A stretch of DNA of 64,000 nt from Micractinium sp. NFX-FRZ. Lineage: Eukaryota; Chlorophyta; Trebouxiophyceae; Chlorellales; Chlorellaceae. The notes below the pieces were generated by a model that had not been told where the DNA came from, searched no databases, and saw only the letters and a list, made by a program, of their open reading frames with translations. Of this stretch, positions 1 to 22,589 are shown one piece after another (position 1 is the stretch's first letter; each line of letters starts with the position of its first letter). The stretch covers positions 111,650 to 175,649 of the forward strand of contig JAPTJF010000075.1 in NCBI GenBank assembly GCA_029339195.1. Direction: 5' to 3'. The position numbers and the translations under genes were made by a program.

Positions 1-1
1 C

Positions 2-5582
<5,581 letters not shown>

Positions 5583-5946
5583 CATTGAGGATGCTACAGC
5601 CAGCTGCAGTGTGCTGCAGCGCCCTGCTTCCCTCGCCCTCTGCCCCACACACTCCCCCATGTATGTTTGATCTCTTGATCCATACTGCAGCCTCCCTCCA
5701 ACACCCGCCAAGCCTGCCTTGCCTTTCCTGCTTCGTACATAAGGCTACACTTACAAGAACTCGATATTGCTACAAACCAAAGCTACAAGAGGAATCGCAA
5801 ACAGATCACAGGCAGTGCACGCAGAGGCAGGGTGTCCATAAACAATACAGGTCAGCAGTCGTAGGTGGCATCACAGCCTGGTGCATGGCAGGTACAGGGA
5901 GGGAAGAAGGACGGCTAAACATGGGAGGGTACCAGCACTGCAGCGC
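5583..5946. other. Convergent 3' flanks of THIC and the LysM gene
   Basis: No gene seen. The interval separates two convergent genes and must hold both 3' UTRs. On the minus strand it contains a TGTAA element (5755-5751), the usual green-algal polyadenylation signal. I saw no TGTAA for THIC on the plus strand. Confidence 0.6.
5751..5755 (-). promoter_or_regulatory. TGTAA polyadenylation signal, LysM gene
   Basis: TGTAA on the minus strand about 190 bases past the stop at 5947. This pentamer is the dominant green-algal poly(A) signal. Assignment by position only. Confidence 0.5.
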
Positions 5947-8900
5947 TCAAGCCATGTTGCCCACACGGGTGCGGGGGGTGACATTGTTGCGGGGGGACGA
6001 TGAGAAGCCGGTGTCCTCCTTGGTCAGGCGGTTGGCCGTCTTCACGGACAGGCCCGCAGTGGAGACGGTGGCGGTGGCACCGCCAGGGGCGTACGTGGAG
6101 CGCAGGCCATCAGCTCCGCCGCTGGCAGCGGCGGCGCGGCGGCGGCGGATGACAAAGTAGGCAATGCCGGCCACAAGCGCTGCACCTCCCACGCCCCCTA
6201 CGACGCCACCTGCAGGAAGAACGAGAATGCGGACAAAGAGGAGGAAGCAGTGAGGCGGGGAAGGACAACTGGCAGCGCTGTGCTGCGGTGGTGAGTGTGC
6301 CAAGGGCAGGCAGCAGAGCAGCACAGGTGCAGGGCACCGGATGCTGTACAGCGCCACAAGCATGCACAACTTGCCGCCCAGAACCCAGCTCAGCTCACCG
6401 ATGATGGCGCCAGTGTTGGTGCCGCTGCTGCTGGTGCTGGGCGCAGCGGCAGTGGGGGTCGGCGCGGGGGTGACTGGGGTGGGGCTGGGGCTGGCGGCCA
6501 CAGGTGTGCCATAGGTGCTGACTGACACAGAGTTGGGAGCCATGGTGACGCCTGCACCCAGCTGCGCCAGCAGTGAGGCCAGGGAGCCGCTGCTGATGGC
6601 AGACTGCAGCTTGGCGGCGGTCGCGGTGGGGTCGGAGGACGCAACTATAACGGTCACAGAGGTGGTGTTGCCAGCGGCCTGCAGGCGGCGCCGGCTGGGC
6701 ATGCCGCCGCTGACGGTGACCCAGTTGCTGGGCACGCCCAGCAGGGTGGCCAGTGAGGCAGCCAGTTGTGTCTGCTTTGCGGCAAAGGCGGTCGGTGTGA
6801 TGCTGCTGAGGGAGAAGGTGATCTGCACGAGTGGAGGGGCACAGGAGGCGCGGGGACAGCTGAGCCAAAGGCATCCAAGCGAGCAGCAGAGCTTGGCGGG
6901 TGCAGGGCAATCAACCCCAGAGGTGCTCCGCCGCCCACTTCCCCTCCCCTTTGTGCAGCCTTGCCTCACCCACCTTGATCCCGGTGGCCGGGGCAGGCGT
7001 GGTCACGGTGGTGGGAGCCGGGGAAGGAGACGCGACGACGGGAGCAGGGGAGGGTGAGGCTGCCACCACCGGAGCGGGAGAGGGGGAGGGGACGACGGTG
7101 GGTGAGGGAGATGGGACGACGACAGGGGAGGGGCTGGGGGAGGCGGCCGGGGAGGCGACTGGGCCCGCAGGCACCGCTGCTGAGTTGGACTTGGGGCTGC
7201 AGGTGGCACAGGGAGGGAAGGGTGGGGATGAGCGAGGTGCACGCTGCCACCGCATCACTAACAGCGGAGGGTGTTCACACAGTGCTGCACACCCAGAGCA
7301 GAAGCCGTCACGTCCTGCCCCCCAGCAGCTCTTAGCCAGCCACCAGGCTCGCGCCTCCAGCCCCAGCCTTGGCCCCACCCCAGCGGCGCAGCTCACTCGA
7401 TGAGGATGCCGTTGATGCAGTCCATGGGGTAGGGGTTGATCTTCACAATCTTCCCGGGAGTCAACAGCGAGGGGTCAGACTGCAAGGGAAGGATAGTTGC
7501 TTTGTGTTGGTGTACAATGTTGCTGCATCACTGCCACGCCCGCCTGATCAACCTCAGCTTGCTCCAGCAGCACCGCCTGCAGATCTTCTGGCCCAAGGCA
7601 CCAGCAGCAGCCCGCCCCTGCCCGTAACCACCCTTCTCACCCACCAGCTCAGGGTTGGCCGACACCAGAGAAGCGACTGTAGTTTCGAACAGCAGCGCGA
7701 TGCTGGCCAGGGAGTCGCCGGTCTTGACACGGTAGGCGCGGCAGGAGAACACGCCAGTTGTGGGAGGGGAGGCCACGATGCCTGCGGAGCGGGCGCGGCG
7801 TGTGTGGTGGTGGGGCAGAGTAAGGGGCAGGCAAACAGGCACGCAAACACACAGCTGTCTGCTGCACAAGCATCCACGCAAGAAGGTACAGCCTGTGGCC
7901 AGGGCAAGGGCTGGCAGCTACATGCACGAAACAGGACATCACCAGCACCCACCATTGCCGCACGCCGCGGTGAAGGGCGGAATGCGGATGCGCTGCCCCG
8001 CCTGGAGCAGGGTGTTGGTGGCCAGGCCCGGGTTGACGGTGAGCAGGTCGTTCAGCGAGGCGCGGAAGATGGAGGCGATGCCAAACACAAAGTCTCCGGC
8101 TTGCACTGCGGGGGGAGGGAGGGGAGGTAGAGCGGGTGAGGTGGAGGCAGGTGAGCGCGAGGGAAGCGCCAGCCATGCCCCACACGGCGTGCGGGGTGGG
8201 CAGGTTGAATGGGGCAAGCGCAGCCAAGCATCAGGGAGAGCTGTCGCCCCTGCAGCCACACTCCAATCACAGCAGCTGCCCGCAATCACCACGGCCCACT
8301 CTCCCATCCCACAAGCCTACAGACCCAGAACCCACCGGTGTAGACGCGGCAGGAGGCGGCGTCGCTGTCGGGGTCGGGGCAGGTGGTGGTGTCCCAGTAA
8401 GGCAGGCGAATGAACTTGCCCACTTGCAGCACACCGCCGAGGAGGTCGGCATTCAGGTTTTGCAGGTCCTGCAGGGAGGGCGTGGCAGTGGGGGCGGGGG
8501 AGTAGTCGGCGCTCTGGCGGCAACCTGCATCCAGCACCCAACTCCTCCAGCAATACAGGCTACTCCTACCGCGCCGCCCATCCCTCACACCTGCGCATAG
8601 ATCCCGAAAGTCGAGGCGATGGAGGCGATGGTATCACCCTGCTGCAGCTGGTAGGCCTTGCAGTTTGACACGCCGCCTGTGGGCAGGCGGGGGCAGCAGG
8701 AAGGGCGGCGGCGGTTGCGTTTCAGTTGGATCGACCACGCACAGGCAGCAGCAGCACCAGCCTACATGCATCCACCTCTGCAGATACCCACTGGGCATGC
8801 AAACCTCCCCTGCCCCACCCACCAGAGTCGGTGACGTACTCGCAGGCGGGCACCCAGCCGGGGAGGCAGATCTTCTGGCCAACCGCAAGCGGGGAGCCGG

Positions 8901-9229
8901 GCACGTAGCCGACGCACTGCTGCAGCGCCTCCACCAGCTCGTCCTGCTGCACACCATACTGATTGGCGATGGACCAGGGGGAGTCGCCATTCTGCACCAG
9001 GTGCGTCTGGCAGATCACTGCGGGCAGGGGTAGGGGGTGGGGGCGACGGGCAAGCATTGGTGGGTGCTGCCGGCAGGTATGTGGGTGCTGGCAGGTAGGT
9101 GGTTGGAGTCGAGCGGGCGGCCGCAAAGCCTAGAGCAGAGTGCATGCAGGCCCCCCGTGACTCACCGTCGTTGGCAGCCCAGGCAGAGCTGGCGCCCAGG
9201 AGGGCAACCAGCAGCAGGAGGGAGCGCAT
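5947..9229 (-). CDS. Secreted type-I membrane protein with four LysM domains
   Basis: Ten exons on the minus strand: 9166-9229, 8823-9017, 8591-8676, 8336-8468, 7953-8105, 7645-7781, 7397-7479, 6974-7196, 6399-6822, 5947-6209; 586 residues. An N-terminal signal peptide (MRSLLLLVALLGASSAWA) is followed by four LysM modules at about 24-72, 90-142, 155-205 and 222-275, each with the (Q/K)xGD start and paired cysteines between modules. Then come a Pro/Ser-rich linker, a SEA-like juxtamembrane region (about 355-450, with RRRLQ), a second Pro/Ala/Thr linker, one transmembrane helix (GGVVGGVGGAALVAGIAYFV) followed by RRRR, and a 65-residue tail. LysM modules bind GlcNAc polymers. There is no kinase domain, so it is receptor-like or a wall-anchoring protein rather than a CERK1-type kinase. 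The architecture is shared with the deacetylase gene at 28739. Confidence 0.88.
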
Positions 9230-10045
9230 GGCTGCGGCGGGGGAGACGACCGACGGGGCGCGGAGCGTGGCGGTGGCCTGCAAGCGGGCGGGCGGGCGTG
9301 CAGGGGCGGTAAATGAGGCCGAACACCGTAGGCTAGCGGGTTAGGCGGTTGAGCAACGCGGTCGAGGACCGGCCCGCGGCGGCCCAGTTCGTTTGCAATA
9401 AGTCAATTGCGGGTGGTGCCCAGCAACGTGGGCCGCAGCACCCCGCTGTATTGCAGGTGGCAGCTTTTCGAGGACTGTCCGCGACGGCAGCAAGCGCGGG
9501 GCCCCGCAACTGACCTGCGAAAAAGGAGTTGGGCCCGAGAAGCTCCTGTGTTGCTGTTCAAAACGGAATTGAGGCTTGGTGGAAGTGCAAGGCACGACAA
9601 ATGAACCGCAGAATGGTGGGAGCCGCTGCAGCGGGGGATGAAGAGGGCCGGCGGCAGCGCAGCGGGCGCAGCAGGCGCAGCGGCAACCGGCGCTGCCACC
9701 GCTCTGGCGGCACCTCAATCACCGTGCTGGGCCCTGTTACCACCATGGGCTGCACTGATTTAACTCAGGCTACCTGTCCAGCACACGCATGCCTGCAAGT
9801 GGACAGCCACAGCAGCGGTGGGCAGTTAGGGGGGCCCCAGGGCGGTTTGTTGGCGGCACGGGGGCCCAGCGGCCAGGTTGCGAGGTGCTTGCAGGCCTCA
9901 GCGCGGTAGGCATGCCGCATTTGCTGGCGCAGAAACTATATAAAAGAACACGACCTCACAACATTCCTGCATGCAACGTAACGGCCACCCTCTCACCTGC
10001 GCTGCCGTGCACCCACGTCGGCCCGCGCTTCGCTCCCTGCCACCC
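9230..10045. other. Intergenic region: LysM promoter side and AlkB 3' flank
   Basis: No supported gene in 816 bases. It lies upstream of the LysM start and downstream of the AlkB-like stop, both minus strand. A TATATAAAA stretch at 9937-9945 is in the plus orientation and points at no plus-strand gene. Confidence 0.5.
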
Positions 10046-11548
10046 TCAGCCGCTGGTGCTGCCACCCGCCTCTGCCTGTTGCTGCTGTGCCGGCCCAGCA
10101 GCAGCAGAGCTGCCGCCACTGCCGCTCCCACCGCCCTCGGGTGCGATGATGGTGCGGAAAGTGAGGCTGATGCGCTCGCCCAGCGCCGCGCCCGCGCGCC
10201 GCGGCACCGAGTGCATCCACCCCTCCTGCACGCCTGGTCCCATGACCAGCAGTGCGCCACCCCCCAAGCGGAAGCGGTACTTGAGGGCGGAGTCAGCGTT
10301 GCTGCGCAGCAGGAACTCGCGCGGCGCGCCCAACGACACTGAGGCTGTGGGCAGCAGGAGGCAGGGTAGGAGGGGAGGATGCGGGACGGGTGGGTGGCTG
10401 CTGCGTGGCACTGCGCTGAGAAGAGCACACACAGCGAATGAGCAAGCAGGAGGAGCGGGGAAGCAGCAGGCCAGGGCAGGCAGCAATGCGGGCGCACCGC
10501 GCGCCGCCGACAGGGCAGGCAGGGCGCGGCGCAGGCCAGTTGGGTGCACGCTCTCTTTTGTTGCATGCTCCCGCTGCCCGCGCACCCGGCTAGGAGGGCT
10601 CCCCCTGGCAGCCTGGCAGACTCACCGATGGTGGGCTGCCGCCCAAACAGGCGCTCGTTGTCGCTGTGCCAGGCAATGGAGTCGGCGCCGCTGCGGTACA
10701 GGTTCAGCAGGCAGCAGTTGAAAGTCGCGCCGGCTGCTGCCTCGGCGCGTGCCTTGAGCGCTGCCACGGCGGGGTGCCAGGGCGCAGGCGCCAGCGTGGC
10801 GCCAGAGTAGGTGTAGCTGCAGGGGGGAGGTAGGGGCGGCCAGCAGGGTGCTGATGAGAAGTTGCAAGGCATGCGTGGGTGCTGGTGATGCCACTGCAGC
10901 TTCGGAGGAGTAAGATGCTTGCACCCTGGGGTGCACTGTGCACCATGGCGCAGGACAGCCTGGCTAGACTATGCAGAAACGCACGCAGGGAAGTGGGTGG
11001 CACACGACAGGGATCAGACGAAGGTGGGCGGGCAGCGCTGCCCTGAACTTGATCAAGCGTACATACCTGAGCTCTGGACCGTCGGCCTGGTAAGCAATCA
11101 GGCGCGGCTGCTGCACAGTGCGCCCCATGACGCGCACGCTGCGCTGCTCCCAGGGCAGCTGAGCGCGCAGCGTGGCAAAGAGCGCGGCCGCCTCGCTGGC
11201 GGGCACCAGGTCGGTTCGGTACGTAAGCTGTGCCCCGCCGGGAAGGGTCAGGCTGCCGGGTCCAGGCTCCTTGTAAACTGCGCCCGCATTCTTGCCGGGC
11301 TGGTTGCTGTTGCCCTTTCCAGGCTGCTTGCCGGGAGGCAGCGGCACGAGCAAACGCTGCCGCTTCGCCTTGCCGCTGCCGCCGCTGCTGCCGCCACCGC
11401 CGCCACTGGGCTTGCCAATGCTGCCCGCCGCTGCACTGCTGCCGGCCGTGCGCGTTCCTTCTCCTAGGCTGGCCATGCCTCGCTGTACCAAGTGAGTCCA
11501 ACTGCAAACTAGGGTTGCTCTGCTGCAGGCGGCGAGCGGCCACGGCAT
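10046..11548 (-). CDS. AlkB-type Fe(II)/2-oxoglutarate dioxygenase (ALKBH2/3-like)
   Basis: Three exons: 11067-11548, 10626-10816, 10046-10344; 323 residues from the first ATG. This family demethylates 1-methyladenine and 3-methylcytosine in DNA or RNA. The double-stranded beta-helix residues are visible: LNLYRSGADSIAWHSDNE supplies His211 and Asp213, WMHSVPRR supplies His269, and RISLTFR supplies the 2OG-binding arginines near 282-288. The N-terminal ~100 residues are Gly/Ser/Lys-rich and disordered; the C-terminus is Gly/Ser/Gln-rich. A second in-frame ATG at 11476 would remove a 24-residue leader (MPWPLAACSRATLVCSWTHL...) that could be an organelle presequence, so the start is uncertain. 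Divergent from the gene at 11749. Confidence 0.9.
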
Positions 11549-11748
11549 ACGGGCAGCCTTGGCACCAATGTCGGGCTGCCTATCGAGAGGGGAAGACGCA
11601 ATCGACGCTGCTGGTATGCCTGCGGCTGTGTCAAGCGAGCAGACTCGTGCTCCACTTTCGACAGCTCAGCGCAGGATGAAGGACAGCATGATGCGGCCAT
11701 CATGCGTGTTGCGCTACAATCGGTGTGGAGCATCACCAATTGCGAGTG
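11549..11748. promoter_or_regulatory. Head-to-head promoter region (AlkB / unknown plastid gene)
   Basis: Only 200 bases separate the two divergent start codons (272 if the AlkB gene starts at 11476), so both genes must share this promoter. A CCAAT pentamer sits at about 11736-11740, very near the plus-strand start. No TATA box seen. Confidence 0.45.
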
Positions 11749-13777
11749 ATGGCAGCCGCAGCGGGCACCATGCAGCCCATGTCGTCGCGCTGCCAGGCCG
11801 GTCGCAGCCCTGCCTGCTTCACAGTGCAACCTCCACGACGGTGCAGAGCAGTCGGCGTTCGCAGCGGGGCGCCAGCTGTGGCAGCAGCAGCAGGCGTAGG
11901 CGGGCCGCTGGTCAACCCGTCGGCGGGCGGGCCACGGCGGATAGTGGTGCCACAGAAACTGGACCCTGCGCGCCTCGAGGACATGCGCAAGGCACAGGCC
12001 TTTGGCCCACGGGTGAGCTGAGGGCAGACAGAAATCAAACACTCCATCGATACGCGGTGTATCGACCAACACACTGCAGCGGCGGGGTGCCTGCCTGGCT
12101 GCTGCTCATCACCCCCTCTTCATCCCTCCCCTGGCTTCCCTGCCCCACTCTGCCTTCACCCTACCTGCCTGCCTGCCTGCCTGCCTGCAGGCCATGCTGC
12201 TGGTGGGCATGGGCCAGGCCGACTGCGCTGCAGTGGCCTCCTGGTTCTCGCAAATGGAGCCTGGCTTCACCGTCACCTGCTGCCCGGCCGCCCTGCTGTC
12301 CTCACCTGCCGCCGCGCTGCGCCAGGCAGTGGAGGGCGGCGGCAGTGGCGGCACCAGCGCAGCAACGCTGCCGCAGCATGACTGGGAGGCGGCGCCGGCG
12401 GGCACTCCGCCCGTGGTGTTCTTCTCAGGCATGAGTGGAGAGGAGCAAGTGGCGGTGATGGAGGGGTGGGCGGAGCACACGGGGCTGGATGCCCCCGCCT
12501 TTGCATCGGGTGAGGCGGAGCTGCTGGTGTTTTGTGGTGGTGTGGGGGTGGCAGTGAGAGGATGCGCTGCCTGCATGCCGCGGCCTCCTGCAAGCACAGG
12601 CCTGCCATGGGGCATGGAACGGCGTTTGAGTTGCTGGCTTGTTCGGTTTGTTGTACTCCGAGGCGGTGGTGCCAGGGGCGCACAGCTGGTTGGCAGCCAC
12701 CCCGTGCCCCGCTTCCCCTGCCCCTCATGCCACGCCTCCCACCGTGCTGCCATCGTACAGCACTCCTTGACTGCTGTGCCCGCTGCCCTCATCCCCGCTG
12801 CTCCCTGGCCTGAGGTCGCCCCCAGCCTCCTGCACACACCTGTTGCCCGCCTGGTTGAAGCAAACTGTTTCACACCCCTGCTTGACTTCATTATTTGCCG
12901 CAGTCACCCCCACCATCATGGACAAACCCCTGGCCCGCCTGCTATCCGACATTGTGCGGGCGCAGGCGCAGCAGCCTCCGCCAGGGTACGACGCCGAGGT
13001 GGTGGCCGAGGTGCAGGCGGCCGCCGCTGCTGCCGCTGCTTCTGGCACTGGCAGCACGTCTAGCTCATCTTCCGGCGGGGCGGCAGATGTTGCTGCTGGG
13101 GCTGCTGCTGAGGTGGCAGTGGCGGCGGGGGCAGCAGCAGCAGGGGAGGAGGGGGCTGGCGGGGAGCAGGTGCTGCGCTCCAAGCTGCAGGATTACGTGA
13201 TGCTCAACACAGAGGGGCAGACGACGGCGACGGCCCCCATGAGCCTGGACGCCCTCAAAGACCAGGTGGGCCCTGTGCTTGGCATGTGGCAGGCGCAGGG
13301 GGTGCAAGTGGTCGAGGGCGCAGGGGTGGGGGAAGGGTGGGAGCATGTTGCTGGGCCTTTTACTAGAGGCCAACTGGGCTTGTGCTAGGCATCCGGTAGG
13401 AGCAAGGCGCCGGGGTTGTTTGGGGGATGCTATGGTGTGGGGAGGATTGTGGGAGTGTGTTGCTGGTTGCTTGCGGAAGAGCAGGGGGGCTGGTGCTGGA
13501 TGACTCTGGGCGGCCTGCATGTGTTCTTGCAGTCAATCGCTTCCTCACCGCCCACACCCCCTTCACCCCACACACCCCGCAGATCCAGGAAAAGGTGCGG
13601 GCCAAGAAGGCGGCGCAGGCGGCGGCCGACAAGCAGGCCCGCCGAGAGGGGTCCCAGGATGAGACGGACCGCCTGCGGGAGGCGCTGCGCAGCGGCAAGG
13701 CGGGCGGCAAGGCGGGCGGCAAGAAGCAGCAGAAGAAGCCGGGAGGCTTTGGCGGCGGCAAGGGCTTTGGCGGCTGA
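11749..13777 (+). CDS. Predicted plastid-targeted protein of unknown function (possibly DUF3783-like)
   Basis: Four exons: 11749-12012, 12191-12509, 12904-13265, 13583-13777; 379 residues. The first ~60 residues are rich in Ala/Arg/Ser/Gly with few acids, as in a chloroplast transit peptide. A conserved-looking core follows: AMLLVGMGQADCAAVASWF, then PVVFFSGMSGEEQVAVMEGW and VTPTIMDKPLARLLSDI. This resembles the small DUF3783 family from memory, which is not certain. After it come an Ala/Gly/Ser low-complexity stretch and a basic C-terminus with Lys/Ala helices and a GGFGGGKGFGG end. The start is the first ATG in frame with the transit peptide; upstream in-frame codons lack ATG. No catalytic motif is recognised. 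Confidence 0.8.
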
Positions 13778-14096
13778 GTGACGCGCGCAAAGCCAGCGCT
13801 GTTTCCTTGCCTTCCTCCTCCTCGCTTTGCTGCCCATGGTGTCCTGGTGCTTGCCGCCAGCCCCCTGGAGCATGAATCGCAATTGTTTGCCCAAAGAACA
13901 GTATCTCTGTGAGCACCTTTGGCTACGTCTATGCCAGCTTACACAAACACATGCGTGCATGCAGCAAAGGAACACAGGCAGCGTTGAACACAGGCAGCGC
14001 TTGGGGAAGAGAGCATGGAGGCTACATTGCTGCATGGGTGCTGCTTCACGGGCAAACAAAGGATGCTGCAAGAGCGTGCTGCCAGGCTGCTGCCCA
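13778..14096. other. Convergent 3' flanks
   Basis: No gene seen between the stop at 13777 (+) and the stop at 14097 (-). It carries a minus-strand TGTAA at 13943-13939, suitable for the ribosomal-oxygenase gene. That would make the two 3' UTRs overlap or nearly abut. Confidence 0.55.
13939..13943 (-). promoter_or_regulatory. TGTAA polyadenylation signal, ribosomal oxygenase gene
   Basis: Minus-strand TGTAA about 155 bases beyond the stop at 14097. Assigned by position and by the known algal consensus. Confidence 0.5.
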
Positions 14097-19174
<5,078 letters not shown>

Positions 19175-19460
19175 GGCGGCGGCGCGAGGGATGGCGACTC
19201 TCTGCGCGCCAAGATAATTATACAATTACTCAGACACGGTCAGGCCGCATATGGGGCCGTTTCATGCTCCCAGTTTCTCAGTGCCCGCCAGCTGGCGGGT
19301 CCAATCAGCAGAAGTGAGTGAAGGGAAGGTAATGGTCGCGGCACGGTGCGGTTCCCCTTGTTGTGAGCCTGTCAGGCGAAGACGGCGCCAGGCTCTGAAT
19401 TGCTCGCCCGAGGGAGTTGCCCAGTTCTCCCGCGTTCCGTCTAGCCTCAGCGGGGCCAAC
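19175..19460. promoter_or_regulatory. Head-to-head promoter region (ribosomal oxygenase / TLC protein)
   Basis: 286 bases separate the divergent start codons. A CCAAT box (CCAATCAG) lies at 19301-19308 on the plus strand. No TATA box seen. The two genes probably share this bidirectional promoter. Confidence 0.5.
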
Positions 19461-22400
19461 ATGCTCCCAGCGGAGAAAATTCTGGTGTTGGAGTCGGGTG
19501 AGCGGCCTTGAGCAGGCCGGCGCAGTCTGCAGGGTCTCCTGCCGCCGCCGCCAGCTTGCGCCGCAGCCACGCCCTTCGCCTTCTGTCCCCACACCCTCCT
19601 TTCACCCCTTCACTGCCCTACAGCCATGGTGGGAAGCATGGCGTACATAGGCAGCCTGGGGCTGTCGCAGCGCCTCTCCCCGCTATTTGCGGCGTATCGC
19701 AAGCTGCCGGCAAAGGAACAGCTCGAGTGGGATGCCAGGTACACGCGGGGCCCGTACCATACGACCCCCCTTTGAGCGGGGCCTGTTGTTGTGTTGGGAA
19801 TAAAAGGCCGCAGTCAATGGAAGTGGGGTACTCAGGGATCTAGGCAAGCAAACAGTCCACACGCAGCGCAGGTGCTCTTTGCATCGGGTGTGCGTCGAGT
19901 GTCCCCTGCCCCCAGCTGCGCGGCGCTGCTGCGCATATCTATCTATCTGCTGCTTTTCGCGCATGCTTCTGTGCATACATGGCTTGCTCACGTAATGCGC
20001 TGCCACCCGTCCTCGTTGGCTTCCGCATGCATGCTGCCATTCTCCCCTGGCTGCCGCTCGTGCGTCACGCTTGCATGCTGGCTGCCCCCCGCAGGCTGCC
20101 TCCATGCTGCACGCATAAGAGAATTCACATTTGATGCTCTATGCTGGCTGCCGCCCCAGGCTGCCCTCCGTGCTGCACGCATGAACGACTCTTATATGCC
20201 GCTCGTAAGCTGGCTGCCACCGCAGGCTGCCCTCCACGGTGCACGCCTCACTCATCACCGCCGCCACCATCTACCTCTTCATCTTCTCCTCCGTGTTTGC
20301 TGACAACCACGTAAGTGTGTGTGCGTCACCGTTGTCTGACGTTGCGGGATGTAGGTTAGGACCCAGCACTCGATGCAACATGTGCTCCGGGGTTCACGCC
20401 CGTTTCTGGCTCTCCCTGCCCGCCTTCCTCCGGTGCCTCCGGGAGTGGCGCGTGCAGCGCGTGCGGCGTAGACTCCAGCACTGCAGCCTGGGATGGCAGC
20501 GTTTGAGTGCAGGGTGAGCAGTGTTGCGCCTGTGGCAGTGCACCGGTGCTCAGGCAGCCAGCGAGCACTGGTGACCCTCCGTCTTCTCACTTCCCACTCC
20601 CCGCCCCTCCCGCTGCTGCAGGCCGGCGACCGCCCCTTTGTCCTGTGCACGTCCCCCCTGTCGGACGCCGCCCTGGGCTTCTCCCTGGGCTACTTTGTCA
20701 CCGACTTGGTGCTGCTGGTGTACCACTTCCCAGCGTTTGGGGGGCCCGAGATGGGGGTGCACCACCTGGCGGCGCTCACCTCGGTGGCTGCGGCGGTTTT
20801 CCAGGCAAGGGGCAGCAGGGAAGGGTGGGAGCGGGTGCAGGGGGGTCAGGGGTGGGGCACACAGTGGCCGCTCCAACAGTTTTCCAGGTGCGGGCGACAG
20901 GGTGGTGTTGGGTTCTGTTGCTGGTGCAGGGAGGCGGCACGTTGCAGGGGGGAGCGGGTGCAGGGGTGCCAGGGGCGGGGCACACGGTGGCAGGCAGGTG
21001 GTGTGCCGGGCAAGCAGTGGGTTGGCCTTGGTTCTGTTGCTGTTGCAGGGAGGCGGCGTGTTGCACGGGAGGCGGCAGCGCAGGGCGCTGCAGGGTGTGG
21101 CTCTTGCGTGGCAGCCGATTTGCACGGCGGCCGCCTACACTCTGGCTCTGCGGGTGCAGAATGAAGCACCCCACCTTGGCTGCCTGCCATGCCCACACCC
21201 CACTTGTGTGCTTTGTTTGTGTTTCCGCGGTGTGCGCTATGCAGGGCGAGGCGCACGCCTACACGCTTGCCCTGCTGGCCACCGAGTGCACCACGCCGAT
21301 TGTGAACCTGCGCTACCTACTCGACAAGGGCGGGTGGAAGGAGCGGCCGGTGTACCGAGCCAATGGGATGGCGCTGCTGCTGAGGTGAGCTCTCAGGGGG
21401 CATGCTGGGTGGGAGGGGTGGTGCGGCGGGGGAGGTTGTGTGTGCGCACATTTGATACCTGGCAGCAACAAGGGCGAGGTGAGAGCGCCGGTGTGTGCAC
21501 AGCTGATGGCGCTGCTGTTCAGGCGGAGCCGTAGGGGTCGGAGTGGGGCGGGCGGAGAGTTGTTAACGGTGGGCAGGGTTTGAGCCCCGGGGACGTGTGC
21601 AGTGACGCGCCGCACCTGTGGGTGGGATGGTGTGATAAGCACTGCCAGCCTCCTCTCCGCTCCCACCCCTCCTTCCCAACCGGCCCTGTCCCCTGCCCCT
21701 GCCCCTGCCCTGCCCTGCCCGCCTGCCTCGCCGCTTACAGCTGCGTGGCCACCCGCACCTCACCCCCTGCCCGCTCCCACCCCTGGCAGTCGGCTGGTTG
21801 CCTGCATCATGCGCGTGCCTTCGCCTTGTCCCGTCCCATCCTTCAGTGCAGCTGGCTTGGCGGCCCGCATCCTGCTCCCCTCAAGCCACCTGCATCTGCC
21901 CCCCCCGACTCACCTCCCCCCCGTCCCTCCCCCCATTCCTGCTCTACGATTATCAAATTACGCAGCTGGCTGGCGGCCCGCATTTTGTTCACCTGAATCC
22001 GCCTGCATCTTCCCAAACCCCTACTCACCCCCTACTCGTCCCCCTGCCCCCCTCTCCCCAACCTGCTCACGCAATGCAACCACCGCAGCTGGCTGGTGGC
22101 CCGCATCCTGCTCTTCCTCAAGTTCTTCCACCACGTGGCGGCGCACCGGGGGGAGCTCGCCCTGGTGAGGGGGCAGTGGTGGTGGGGTGGGGCCAAGTGG
22201 GGAGATCAGTACTGCGGCGAGGCTGGAGGGGCCCACCCACCTGCGCTGCCTGCCCCCCCTGCCTCACTATGCTCTGTGCTGTGCTGACACATGCCCCATA
22301 TCTCAGCCCCTGCCCCTCTGACCATGGTACCCAATTGCGCCCTGTGCCCCCGCAGATCAGCCCCCTCGCCCGGTGGCTCATCTACCTGGTGCCCCCCACC

Positions 22401-22589
22401 CTCTTCCTCCTCAACGCCTTCTGGTTCGTCAAGATCTACAAGGGCGCCGCGAAGATGTTTGGCTGGGACCGCCCCCGCGCGGCACGGGCGGGCCGCGGCG
22501 GTGCCGGCAACGGGCGCGCCGCAGCGCCGGCAGCTGCCGTTGCAGCGCCGCCCCCCGGGCCACCTGCTCAGGGCGCCAAGGAGGAGTGA
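19461..22589 (+). CDS. TLC-domain membrane protein (TLCD4/TMEM56-like)
   Basis: Seven exons: 19461-19497, 19624-19738, 20226-20310, 20622-20804, 21245-21384, 22089-22164, 22356-22589; 289 residues. TRAM/LAG1/CLN8 domain proteins are multi-pass ER or plasma-membrane proteins acting in lipid metabolism or trafficking. Visible helices include AATIYLFIFSSVFA, FSLGYFVTDLVLLVYHFPAF, the segment after EMGVHH (conserved TLC His pair), WLVARILLFLKFF and WLIYLVPPTLFLLNAFWFV. The end FWFVKIYKGAAKMFG is typical of the TMEM56 branch. It lacks the ceramide-synthase Lag1p motif, so ceramide synthase is unlikely. The C-terminus is Ala/Pro/Gly-rich and cytosolic. Intron 4 starts with GC. Introns 2 and 5 carry tandem echoes of the following exon start. 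Confidence 0.88.
20030..20222 (+). repeat. Tandem echoes of TLC exon 3 acceptor edge
   Basis: The acceptor and first ~20 bases of exon 3 (real acceptor ending 20225) recur upstream in intron 2 near 20090-20115 and 20155-20185, with a weaker unit near 20030-20060. Period is about 65 bases. Each unit keeps a (C)CAG|GCTGCC core. Confidence 0.75.
21780..22085 (+). repeat. Tandem echoes of TLC exon 6 acceptor edge
   Basis: The real junction (CAG|CTGGCTGGTGGCCCGCATC at 22086) is preceded by degenerate copies at about 21966, 21848 and 21786. The period is near 120 bases for the two closest. The copies decay after ~25 bases. Confidence 0.8.

Noticed and set aside
9937..9945. TATATAAAA box on the plus strand
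   Set aside because: No plus-strand gene starts downstream for 1.8 kb; probably chance in the AlkB 3' flank.
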